Positions 9,655-16,430 of a DNA stretch of 16,430 nucleotides are shown piece by piece. Location: contig WELB01000032.1 in assembly GCA_009602725.1 (NCBI GenBank), forward strand, positions 255,886 to 272,315. Reading direction: 5' to 3'. The notes under the pieces are model-generated. The model was not told where the DNA came from. It searched no databases and was given only the letters and a program-made list of their open reading frames with translations. The translations under genes were made by a program, and so were the position numbers. Within the stretch, counting starts at the first letter, position 1; the number at the start of each line of letters is the position of its first letter. Origin of the DNA: Spirogloea muscicola (lineage: Eukaryota; Streptophyta; Zygnematophyceae; Spirogloeales; Spirogloeaceae).

Positions 9655-9920
9655 TGGCCGACGATTTGCACCTGCGTGCTGGCCGTGCATCTCGCTGCTG
9701 CCTCTGGCTTTCGTCAGGGGGATTGTTCTGATTGTTTTCCGCCAGCTAGTCTGTCGAATTTGAGGCTCCTCACTCGTTGTTATTGAGTGATTCATCCTTC
9801 CCTAGGTTAGAGCTAGTGCCTCTGGCCCCTTCGTAGTTGGCCCCTTCGAACCTTGTCAATTCTTTTTCAGGCTGGCTTTTCACAGCCCTTGCCCCCAGTG
9901 GGAGTGCCACTTCTTCTTAT
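9655..9920 (+). mobile_element. Family II retroelement 3' end
   Basis: The piece starts in DLHLRAGRASRCCLWL-type sequence (frameshifted LHLRAGRA.AAASGF). It runs through a 10-base internal duplication (GATTGTTCTGATTGTTTT), the region homologous to FPAASLSDLRLLTR (here with a Ser to Asn change), and a stop near 9784. The UTR has CCTTCGAACCTTG and the hairpin region AGGCTGGCTTTTCACAGCCC, ending GGGAGTGCCACTTCTTCTT. Confidence 0.7.
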
Positions 9921-9929
9921 TCTTTTTGG

Positions 9930-10170
9930 GCTGGCTTCTTGCAGCCCTAGCTGCACCTGCGTGCAGGCAGAGCCCTCGCTGCTGCCTCTGGCTCTGGCCA
10001 GGGGACCCGCTTCCAGGAACCCAGTCTCTCTGACCTGAGGCTGCTTAGCAGGGGTTACTGAGTGCTTCGTAGCTGCTTCGTTTCTTATTAGTGCTTGTTG
10101 TTCTTCGTACTTCCCCTAGCCCTAGCCCCCATTGGAAAGGCCACTTCTCTTTTGTGGCCTTTGAGGCCTG
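9930..10170 (+). mobile_element. Family III retroelement 3' end with a hairpin piece at its left edge
   Basis: A free-standing tail hairpin GGGCTGGCTTCTTGCAGCCC lies at 9929-9948. The family III coding end follows (ALAAASGSGQGTRFQEPSLSDLRLLSRGY in one frame, stop at 10058-10060), then the UTR with GTGCTTGTTGTTCTTCGTAC and CCCCCATTGGAAAGGCCACTTCT. The tail hairpin expected before the last motif is missing, and the join to a family II-like end suggests a chimera. Confidence 0.6.
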
Positions 10171-10320
10171 CGGACATTGTCCATTCTTTTCTGTACTGGC
10201 TTTGCTCCGTAGCACTCCGGCTCCTTCAGACCTTGTCCAATCCTTTGGGCTGGCCTCTCCCAGCCACCAGTTAATCTGGCCGCGCTTGCTCCTTTGCTAG
10301 CCCCTATTCTCTCAGGGCGC
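10171..10320 (+). mobile_element. Family I-like tail whose hairpin loop holds a family IV tail
   Basis: A family I-like tail (GGACATTGTCCATTCTTTTC, then TACTGGCTTTGCT) is interrupted at 10207-10291 by an 85-base family IV 3' end (TCAGACCTTGTCCAATC, hairpin GGGCTGGCCTCTCCCAGCC, CCAGTTAATCTGGCCGCGC). It then resumes as CTTTGCTAGCCCCTATTCTC and GGGCGCGCC. CTTTGCT is present on both sides (10200-10206 and 10292-10298), a 7-base target-site duplication. The host site is the loop of the host hairpin. Confidence 0.75.
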
Positions 10321-10368
10321 GCCATTCTGCCGGCACGCAAGTGCAGCGCGCGGGCCATAGATCGGGAG

Positions 10369-10440
10369 AAGTGCGCGCCCGTAGAGAAGAGGGGCTGGCA
10401 AAGCTAGCCCATAAAAGAATGGACAATGTCCAAACCTAAA
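10369..10440 (-). mobile_element. Family I tail only
   Basis: Minus-strand tail with the end GGGCGCGCACTTCT, a hairpin (GGGCTAGCTTTGCCAGCCCC in element orientation, one stem mismatch) and the GGACATTGTCC dyad. It stops in ACCTAAACC and runs directly into the fold-back at 10445. Confidence 0.7.
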
Positions 10441-10444
10441 CCAT

Positions 10445-10486
10445 TTTCTTTGGCTTTGGCCTTGGCTTTGGCCAAAGCCAAAGAAA
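10445..10486. repeat. Perfect 17-bp fold-back made from family I UTR sequence
   Basis: TTTCTTTGGCTTTGGCC (10445-10461) and its exact reverse complement (10470-10486) flank an 8-base loop. Both arms match the UTR segment that precedes the GGACATTGTCC dyad in family I, so this is a junction between two opposed fragments. Confidence 0.85.
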
Positions 10487-10562
10487 GAGGAGCGAGAGAT
10501 CTCTGCAGCGAGACGGCCAAGCATGAAAACTCTCGTGCTTCACTACTATCGCCGGGGCGACG

Positions 10563-11317
10563 TCTTTCGGCGTCGTTTGCAGGGCACGCGGTCGGCCAGG
10601 CGGCCCGCGGCAAGGAGCGAAAATACGCTGATCACCCGGTGGGGGATGAATTCGCGGCCCTGGCGATGGATGTACACGGGGCTTTCGGCAGCCGCTGGCT
10701 GGATCTTATTCAGCGGCTTGATCGCCAGGCCATTGACCGGCGGCCGGGTCTGCCAGGGGCGATGCCCGGCTTCAACGCCGCCCGGGTCGCTCGCACAAGT
10801 CTTCCGCATGCGCCTGGCCGTATCGCTTCAACGCTCCCTTGCCCACGCCGTCCATACGCGCGCAGGCCGTGCTATGGCCGCCGCCTCTGGGTCTCGACGG
10901 AGCGCCTCTTTCCCTGCAGCGACTCAGACCTGATGTTGCTCACTCGTGGGTACTGAGCTTTCCTCTGCATCGTTTCTGTGTTCTGCAGTATGTTGTAGTG
11001 TAGTCCTTTCTCCAGTGCAGGCCGCGCTCTGGTGGCGGCCTCCGGCTTCCGTCAGGGCGACGTCTTTCCGCCTGCTAGCTACTCAGATTTGCATCTACTG
11101 ACGAGAGGTTACTGAGAGTTCGCTTACTGCTGTCTCAGTCCTTAGCACTCCGACTCCTTCAGACCTTGTCCATTCTTTTGGGCTGGCCTCTCCCAGCCAC
11201 CAGTTAATCTGGCCGCGCTTGCTTGCTTTCTCCGGCTCCTCTTGCTTTGGCTTTGGACATTGTCCATTCTTTTTTGGGCTGGCTTTGCCAGCCCCTCTTT
11301 TCTATGGGCGCGCTCTT
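10563..11317 (+). mobile_element. Family I retroelement 3' end, copy K, split by a family IV insertion
   Basis: The coding part reads SASFAGHAVGQAARG, KERKYADHPVGDEFAALAMD, VHGAFGSRWLDLIQRLDRQA, then, after frameshifts, FRMRLAVSLQRSL and SDLMLLTRGY with the stop at 10954-10956. The 3' UTR runs to 11013, is interrupted by 11014-11225, and resumes at about 11234 with GGCTCCTCTTGC, the hairpin GGGCTGGCTTTGCCAGCCC and GGGCGCGCTCTT. This is the longest nearly open family I coding segment in the window (about 130 codons). Confidence 0.78.
11006..11233 (+). mobile_element. Family IV retroelement 3' end with an 8-bp target-site duplication
   Basis: The 212-base insert (11014-11225) encodes VAASGFRQGDVFPPASYSDL then HLLTRGY, with the stop near 11113-11115. 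A UTR follows with CAGTCCTTAGCACTCCGAC, TTCAGACCTTGTCCATTC, the hairpin GGGCTGGCCTCTCCCAGCC, and the end CCAGTTAATCTGGCCGCGC. CTTTCTCC is repeated at 11006-11013 and 11226-11233, while intact family I copies have the region once. This is a clean truncated insertion that defines the family IV 3' end. Confidence 0.82.
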
Positions 11318-11430
11318 CCCTTTGGGCTGGCCTCTCCCATCCACCAGTTAATCTGGCCGCGCTTGCCTATCGCCTCCTTCATATTGGCCCCGGCGGACCT
11401 TTCCAATTCATTTCGGGCTGGCTTTTCAGT
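11318..11430 (+). mobile_element. Two further tail-only fragments in series (family IV, then family II-like)
   Basis: 11320-11367 is a family IV tail starting inside the hairpin (GGGCTGGCCTCTCCCATCC, CCAGTTAATCTGGCCGCGC). 11380-11430 resembles a family II tail (TTTCCAATTCATTTCGGGC, TGGCTTTTCAG) but lacks its conserved end. They directly follow copy K, so four tail pieces lie within 270 bases. Confidence 0.6.
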
Positions 11431-11460
11431 CCTCGGCAGCTTTGGATGAGCTTGAAAACC

Positions 11461-11511
11461 TTCACGAGGAACAACTCTTTTCTAGGAAATTTTCACGAGG
11501 AACAACTCTTT
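11461..11511. repeat. 20-bp direct repeat, period 31
   Basis: TTCACGAGGAACAACTCTTT occurs at 11461-11480 and again, unchanged, at 11492-11511. It lies at the right edge of the retroelement cluster. It could be the footprint of an insertion or a local tandem duplication. Confidence 0.9.
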
Positions 11512-11793
11512 GCTATGCCCACGTGTCGGCCGTTAGGCCTGGCCCTTCAGCTACTCGAGGGGTCATTTCCGTCCGTCCCTCCCCATTGCCGTATATTGGA
11601 AGAGCTGTTGCTCCCCTCTGTTTTTCCTCTGGTCACAGCCCCCAAGCGCGACTTGGCTGCCCATCAGCATGCGCCTTCCTCCGCACCCGCCCTCTGCTCT
11701 GCCTTGGCCGCCTGGTCGCCCGCCCATGCTCCTGCTGTAGAGGGGCAGGACGCCGGGTGCGGCGTGGCCGCATGAGAGAGCTAGCCCCAGCTT
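11512..11793 (+). other. Upstream region of the HPP gene; no feature recognised
   Basis: The region is GC-rich with long open frames on the plus strand that lack recognisable motifs. A minus-strand frame is also open, as expected in GC-rich DNA. An in-frame TAG lies at 11782-11784, just before the chosen HPP start. Promoter and 5' UTR are likely here, but I see no defined core element. Confidence 0.35.
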
Positions 11794-12786
11794 ATGGCAG
11801 CACCTGCAGAGCACGAAGGCCATGATATTCACCAGCAGGGTGCTCAATCAACCTGTCAGGCCGGTACACCCGTCACCAGACGCTCCTTGCTCAGACAGTG
11901 TACATACCTGCAGAAGTGGAGGGGAGCTGGCGAAGGCCTTTTCCCGCCGTACCCCAGTGCCAACATCTTCTTCTGGTCCTTCGTGGCATCATTCATCGGC
12001 ATCTCAGTCTGCGCACTGCTGACGTACACGCTTCATTGGCGAGGTGGATACTCTGCTGGCTGCTGCTAGCAACAATTGCACGTGACCTAGCAATAAATAT
12101 ATCTTGGCAGGCAGTAAATTGCGGGTCTGTGTCCATGTTGCGATGGGTGCCTCGTGGACCTCGATGACATGTGCAGAACACATGCACATTGATGGCGATG
12201 GACAGCTTCGCCTGCAATTCATCATCGGCTCCTTCGGAGCGACAGCCGTACTCATTTACGGCACAGTGGACTCGCCGCTTGCTCAGCCCCGCAACGTCTT
12301 GGGTGGCCACCTAGTATCAGCATTTATAGGTGTGGCTGTTGCGGAGATCTTTGAGGCAAGCGGCTTTGAGTACGGTGCCGACGAAAGCTGGCTGTGGCTG
12401 GAGTGTGGTCTGGCGGTCGCGTTGGCAATCTTTGGTGAGCGAGACATCAGCTCGTGGCGAATCTGTGGTCTTGAGCTTGTACAGCTCGCAGCGAATAGCT
12501 GCCAGTATGGTATATAAAGAGTACATTTCACTGATACTTCTTGCTTACTAATGTGCACCTGAACATCTGTGGAGCAGCCATGCAGAGCCTACGAATGGTG
12601 CATCCACCAGGTGGTGCAACCGCTCTCATCGCTGTCACCAGCCCCACATCCCAACGCAACCATGGGCTATTCATTCTGGTCCCTGTCATGTCTGGTGTTC
12701 TAGTCATGGTACTGGTTGCGCTTATCGTCAACAACATCACTCGCCAGTATGCCCCCTCTCTTTTTCAAGCCATACACGACCACTGA
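11794..12786 (+). CDS. HPP-family integral membrane protein, three exons
   Basis: Exons 11794-12043, 12177-12434 and 12578-12786 join in phase (both introns phase 1) to give 238 residues, the usual size for this family. Motifs in order are TYLQKWRGAG, FFWSFVASFIGISVCALLTY (membrane span 1), FIIGSFGATAVLIYG (span 2), DSPLAQPRNVLGGHLVSAFI (span 3), a Leu/Ala-rich span 4, the namesake MVHPPGGATALIAVTSP at about residue 177, and LFILVPVMSGVLVMVLVALI (span 5) before NNITRQYAPSLF. In plants and cyanobacteria HPP proteins have been linked to nitrite transport at the plastid envelope or plasma membrane; that role is inferred here. The start is the first Met after an in-frame TAG. The N-terminus is short and not clearly a transit peptide. 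The first intron has a non-consensus GTGGAT donor. Confidence 0.88.
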
Positions 12787-13560
12787 CTCATCTCAAGCAG
12801 AAATGAGGGCTAATTACACTCTCTGCAGGTCTGTCAACCTGGCCTTGAGAATGTCTCTTTGCAAGTAACCCCAATCTTGATAGGAAGAAGTCTTGAAGCC
12901 TTCACTGATTGGAAGCTTGAGATGCTCAAAAGTACACCGGTTTTGCAGATATCCGATGTACTGGTGGCGGCCCTCTGTACTTGACATCCCTGTTGCAGAA
13001 GACTCCACGCACCACTCAGCCAGGGCTTACGGGGAGGCCTTCCACAGAGGCCAGCCAGACATGCTCTTGTGTCACTTGCACAAGACCCCTAATGAAGTCG
13101 TAGGCATTCGAGGTGTTCAGAGCAGTGGCCGTATCAATGCTGCACCTGCTTTCGCCTTTGACAATGGGCATGCTAGCAGTTGCAGTGGCGAGATTGGTGA
13201 TGATTGTCACAGAGCGAATGGCTTCAAAAAGCCGAGGCAGCAACCTGCCCCAATGTCGGTGTTGCTAGTAGAGTCAGAATATGTACGAATGCAGGCAAGG
13301 ATTGAGGAGCTGGAGAAGGATCTCCTTCTTGAGAGGGCCAAGAGCAGATGAGCGACGATGTTGAACCGTCTACTATCTGCCCAATCAGGCAACGAGGTTA
13401 GATAGTCTAAGTACCTGCACAATATGGAGCGCTGAGGCTCAGAGAACATGTCCGAAGTGACATTTGCCTGCTACCGCTTGGTCGTCGGCGTCATGCCAGT
13501 TTGCGGCGATGAAGGCACTTGAGCTCAGTCGGCAGCAGCCTGTGCTTGGATACCGTCAGT
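12787..13560. other. Region downstream of HPP; ambiguous coding signals on both strands
   Basis: The plus strand has an ATG frame from 12893 to 13351 (152 codons). Only its end looks protein-like: MSVLLVESEYVRMQARIEEL and a basic finish, a possible short coiled coil. The minus strand has frames at 13016-13243 (LFEAIRSVTIITNLATATAS) and 12814-13008 (YIGYLQNRCTFEHLKLPISE). These lie next to donor-like GTAAGC and acceptor-like CAG sites, but they do not join in phase and the implied intron would be only about 41 bases. A minus-strand TGTAA coincides with the stop at 12814. No function can be assigned on either strand. 13352-13560 shows nothing. Confidence 0.25.
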
Positions 13561-13610
13561 TGTGGTCAGGTGGTGAACCATTCTCGTGCGGAGCACAGGC
13601 GGGGGTGCCA

Positions 13611-13728
13611 GGAAAAGAGGGGCTGGCCAAGCCAGCCCAAAAAAGAATGGACAATGTCCAAAGCCAAAGCAAGAGGAGCCGGAGAAAGGACTACACTACA
13701 ACATACTGCAGAACACAGAAACGATGCC
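13611..13728 (-). mobile_element. Family I tail only
   Basis: Minus-strand tail with the hairpin (GGGCTGGCTTGGCCAGCCCC in element orientation, a longer perfect stem than the other copies), the GGACATTGTCC dyad and the UTR up to just before the stop codon. The terminal GGGCG.GCACTTCT is missing and replaced by unrelated sequence. Confidence 0.75.
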
Positions 13729-13789
13729 AGGGGCCCCTCAGAATATCTTGGAACATCTTCATTCTCCTGAGCCGGTCTTCCACAGCCAT

Positions 13790-13945
13790 GGCCTCCGCAT
13801 CGGAGGGCATCCTTCATTGTGGGGAAGCGGTGGCGCCCTCGCTGGAAGCATCGCCGCATGCGCAGGGCGGGCCTGGGGCACCAGGCGGTGGGGTGTGCCC
13901 CTCGCCTGTCGGATTTGCATGTGCTCACTAGTGGATACACGTCCC
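13790..13945 (+). mobile_element. Family V retroelement C-terminus scrap
   Basis: A plus-strand frame reads RWRPRWKHRRMRRAGLGHQA then APRLSDLHVLTSGYTS. The end aligns with SDMHVLTRGY at 15875-15910 and with the SDLxLLTRGY end of the other families. The expected stop is replaced by read-through (TSGYTS). No family I-IV tail follows, and 13946-14100 holds nothing I recognise. Confidence 0.5.
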
Positions 13946-14109
13946 TATTCAGTCTGCATTTACACTCCCTAGCACAGGGCTTCGTTCCATGTAGCCCCAC
14001 TTCTTGCACAAGCAGTTGTCTGAGCACTGTGGCTTGGATCAGAGGTGAGCTCTTCCAAAGAAATAGCTCTTCCAATCTACGGCAGTGGCTGTGAGATGCC
14101 AGCCCATGT

Positions 14110-14240
14110 CTGTAGAAGGTCTGAGAGAGAGAGAGAGACGCTTCCCGGAGAGGGCGGTGGCTGGGAGAGGCCAGCTCAGAAAGAGAATGAAGGGGCCAGG
14201 GAAATCGCTAAAGCTAGCACACATGGAATCAAGCAGCTAC
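14110..14240 (-). mobile_element. Degenerate retroelement tail, mixed family
   Basis: A GA dinucleotide run (14124-14138) leads into GGCTGGGAGAGGCCAGCTC, which matches the family IV hairpin in reverse. The next bases (GAATGAAGGGGCCAGGG) are closer to family III. It is short and worn, so family is uncertain. Confidence 0.45.
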
Positions 14241-14339
14241 GAAAGTGAAAGGGCCGAAAGGCGCAAAAAAGCCGCCCTATCCTGCGAGCGTCTTTCTTCT
14301 TGGTCAGAAGAATCAGAGGGAAAATAAGAAAAGAAGAAG

Positions 14340-14605
14340 GCGGCAGGGGCTGTGAAATGAAAGTGGCTCTCCCATTGGGGGCAAGGGCTGTGAGAAGCCA
14401 GCCCGAAAAGAATTGACAAGGTTCGAAGGGGTCAAACTACGAAGGGGCCAGAAGCGCTATCTCAGAACTGTTGTAGGATGAATCACTCAAGAAGTACGAG
14501 TGAGGAGCCTCAAATCCGACAGACTAGCTGCCGGAAAACAATCGCCCTGACGAAAGCCAGAGGCTGCAGCAAGAGCACGGCCAGCACGCAGGTGCAAGGC
14601 GTGGG
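14340..14605 (-). mobile_element. Family II retroelement 3' end
   Basis: Read in element orientation it encodes LHLRAGRALAAASGFRQGDC and FPAASLSDLRLLTRTS, with the stop at about 14491. The UTR contains TTTGACCCCTTCGAACCTTG, the hairpin GGGCTGGCTTCTCACAGCCC and CCCCCAATGGGAGAGCCAC. It is the best-preserved family II coding end in the window. Confidence 0.75.
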
Positions 14606-14653
14606 CTATGGACCACTGTAGGGAAATGGAGAGTAGCATGCGGTAGACTTGGG

Positions 14654-14989
14654 CTAACGACCAGCGGCTTCGAAGTCAGCCTGCTCACCCCGCCTGTGGG
14701 ACACAGCGCGCCGCGCAAGTCTGGCAAGCAGGTCGAGCCACTGGGACCCAAGAGCCCCGGGCACATCCACGGGCAGGGGTACGACCTCGTCTCCAGTCGG
14801 GTGGTCAGCATTTTCCGCCGCCTTGCTGAGAGCGGCGCTCACCGCAGCATGGTCAGCCCTCGAGGCAGAAAGCCCCGGATTGGAGCGGTCCACAAAGCCC
14901 CCGCCGCCTTTCGGCCAAAAGCCAGCCCTGAAGGAAGAGACCACTGGCCTCCCTTTCATATCACGCGCACCGCGGGCGCCATCTCTCAT
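14654..14989 (-). pseudogene. Retroelement nuclease-like domain fragment, divergent
   Basis: The minus-strand frame contains KAAENADHPTGDEVVPLPVD, then VPGALGSQWLDLLARLARRA. This lines up with KERKYADHPVGDEFAALAMD and FGSRWLDLIQRL of family I and with KERHYNDHPRGDHFFPCPID of family V. Upstream residues (WPKGGGGFVDRSNPGLSASR) have no match here. It has neither the C-terminal SDLxLLTRGY end nor a tail of its own. Confidence 0.55.
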
Positions 14990-14992
14990 GAA

Positions 14993-15325
14993 GAAGAGAG
15001 CAAGCGCGGCCAGATTATCTGGTGGCTGGGAGAGGCCAGCCCAAGAGAAAGGACAAGGTCTGAAGGAGTTGGAGTGCTAAGGACTGAAACAGCAGTAAGC
15101 GAACTCTCAGTAACCTCTCGTCTGTAGATGCAAATCTGAATAGCTAGCAGGCGGAAAGACGTTGCCCTGACGGAAGCCGGAGGCCGCCGCCAGAGCGCGG
15201 CCTGCGCGCAAGTGGACCGCAAAAGCTAGGGACCGCTGCAAAGAGACGGCCAGGCGCATCCGGAAGATCCGGGCGAGGGACCCGGCGACATGGAAGCCAG
15301 GCTGCTCGCCCTGCTCCCCGTGGCA
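14993..15325 (-). mobile_element. Family IV retroelement 3' end, longest copy
   Basis: In element orientation it encodes GEQPGFHVAGSLARIFRMRL, AVSLQRSLAFAVHLRAGRAL and GNVFPPASYSDLHLQTRGY, with the stop near 15108. The UTR carries CCTTAGCACTCCAACTCC, TTCAGACCTTGTCC, the hairpin GGGCTGGCCTCTCCCAGCC and CCAGATAATCTGGCCGCGC. This copy shows that family IV coding sequence resembles family I except for the UTR. It sits head-to-head with the family V copy at 15344. Confidence 0.75.
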
Positions 15326-15343
15326 TGAAGAAGACGCTCTCTC

Positions 15344-15913
15344 ATGGTGCGTGAGGCAGATAACCATGCGGCCACGGAGGTGCTGGGCATCATGCCGGTA
15401 CTCCAGAAGCGCGGCAGGCCCTACATCAGGCGTCTGGATGTGGTTGCGACCCCCCGGAGCGGTGGGCCGCGTCTCCTCCTTGATGTCGTTCTCATTGACG
15501 CATCCCAACCAGGGGCACCCACAACGTCTGTGCCAGGTTGGGCAACACATCATGCGGAGACGAAGAAGGAGAGGCACTACAATGACCACCCCCGGGGCGA
15601 CCACTTCTTCCCATGCCCGATCGACATATACGGCGGCTACGGAACGAAATGGTCTTCCCTCCTCCATCGCCTAGCTCTGCATATCGATGCCCGACGACGT
15701 AGTCGGGCGGGTAGCTTAGGGCATTTTAGCGTCCCGCAAGCCATCGTTGCATGCTTAGAATGCGGCTATCATCGAGTCTACAGCGCTCCCAGGCACTTGC
15801 GATACACCGGCGTGCTGGGCGTGCATCAGCCCAGGCTAATGGCTTTTGTGGTGGTGGTTTGGCTCCTCAGCTTAGCTTGTCAGATATGCATGTGCTCACT
15901 CGGGGATATTTAG
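15344..15913 (+). pseudogene. Family V retroelement C-terminal domain, longest coding remnant
   Basis: A plus-strand frame of 189 codons begins MVREADNHAATEVLGIMPVL and includes RPYIRRLDVVATPRSGGPRL, LLDVVLIDASQPG, KKERHYNDHPRGDHFFPCPI and DIYGGYGTKWSSLLHRLAL. After about 15750 the homologous reading moves to the next frame: LRMRLSSSLQRSQALAIHRRAGRA, then LSDMHVLTRGYLV. The series of an Asp-containing strand, a second Asp-Val strand and a Lys-rich segment is what a PD-(D/E)XK-like nuclease would show, as at the C-terminus of several non-LTR retrotransposons. The zinc knuckle and the reverse transcriptase are not present. The frameshift and lack of an upstream ORF mark it as a relic. Confidence 0.55.
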
Positions 15914-16033
15914 TGTCCCCCTTAGCTGGCTCATTACCCCGTAACAGGACAATTGTAAGGCTAGAATTGGTCTCACTTTCAATGTCATACGCACCGCGCG
16001 CCTCATGGATGATGACCGCAAGAAGGGAAATTG

Positions 16034-16115
16034 CGTGTATTTAAGAGGAAAGCGCGGCCCAATTGACTGGTGGCTGTGAGAGGCCAGCCCAAAGTAATGG
16101 ACAAGGTCTGAAGGA
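16034..16115 (-). mobile_element. Family IV tail only
   Basis: Minus-strand tail with GCGCGGCCCAATTGACTGG in place of the usual dyad, the hairpin region GGCTGTGAGAGGCCAGCCC, and AATGGACAAGGTCTGAAGG. No coding part is attached. Confidence 0.65.
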
Positions 16116-16149
16116 GCCGGATGGCGCAGAAAGCAAACAAACGAAGTCC

Positions 16150-16430
<281 letters not shown>

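Noticed and set aside
10369-10500. Hairpins as tRNA or snRNA genes
   Set aside because: No cloverleaf, A or B box spacing or Sm site was found; the hairpins are part of element tails.
5484-11430. CRISPR array suggested by many repeats
   Set aside because: Repeats are long, diverged, in both orientations and unevenly spaced, with coding ends and target duplications. They are retroelement remnants.
5484-11430. LTR retrotransposon with terminal repeats
   Set aside because: No paired long direct repeats, primer binding site or polypurine tract were seen. The shared ends are 3' UTR hairpins, and truncation is always at the 5' side.
12044-12069. HPP protein ending at the first in-frame stop (12067)
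   Set aside because: The family continues through two further exons with the HPP motif, and splicing at 12043/12177 restores the frame.
12893-13351. 152-codon plus-strand ORF as a real gene
   Set aside because: Only the last 30 residues look protein-like, and opposing minus-strand frames are equally open. It is described as ambiguous.

Overview
The window looks like nuclear DNA of a green alga (Chlorophyta). The reasons are GC-rich coding exons split by short GT-AG introns (often with GTGAGC donors), TGTAA motifs just past stop codons (the chlorophyte poly(A) signal), and a plant-type beta-amylase. No organelle, bacterial or viral gene set is visible. The species cannot be told from the sequence.

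Layout: (1) 351-3128, plus strand: an eight-exon beta-amylase gene with both catalytic glutamates. (2) 3314-5363, minus strand: a short ORF with its own TGTAA signal (3329-3460), and a probable five-exon gene of unknown function (3743-5363) that starts with a transit-peptide-like N-terminus. It converges on the amylase gene. (3) About 5484-11430: a graveyard of 5'-truncated retroelement 3' ends in both orientations, often nested. At least four related families (called I-IV here) share a C-terminal peptide ending SDLxLLTRGY-stop, followed by a 3' UTR that ends in a GGGCTG...CAGCCC hairpin. Longer copies keep parts of a nuclease-like domain (zinc knuckle, two Asp strands, a Lys-rich motif). No reverse transcriptase core is present. 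(4) 11794-12786, plus strand: a three-exon gene for an HPP-family membrane protein (related to plastid nitrite transporters). (5) 12787-13560: no secure gene. (6) 13611-16115: more retroelement remnants, including the longest C-terminal domain copy (15344-15913, a fifth family, V). (7) 16150-16307: very GC-rich DNA with short palindromes, then a 123-nt poly-T run to the window edge.

The three host genes do not form a pathway: starch breakdown, an unknown protein and an anion-transporter-like membrane protein. The most interesting content is the retroelement cluster. Nested copies with target-site duplications show that the hairpin end is the 3' terminus of the mobile unit. Hairpin stems are kept while loops differ between families. 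Two copies form a giant palindrome around a spacer that resembles a scrap of the element's own ORF.
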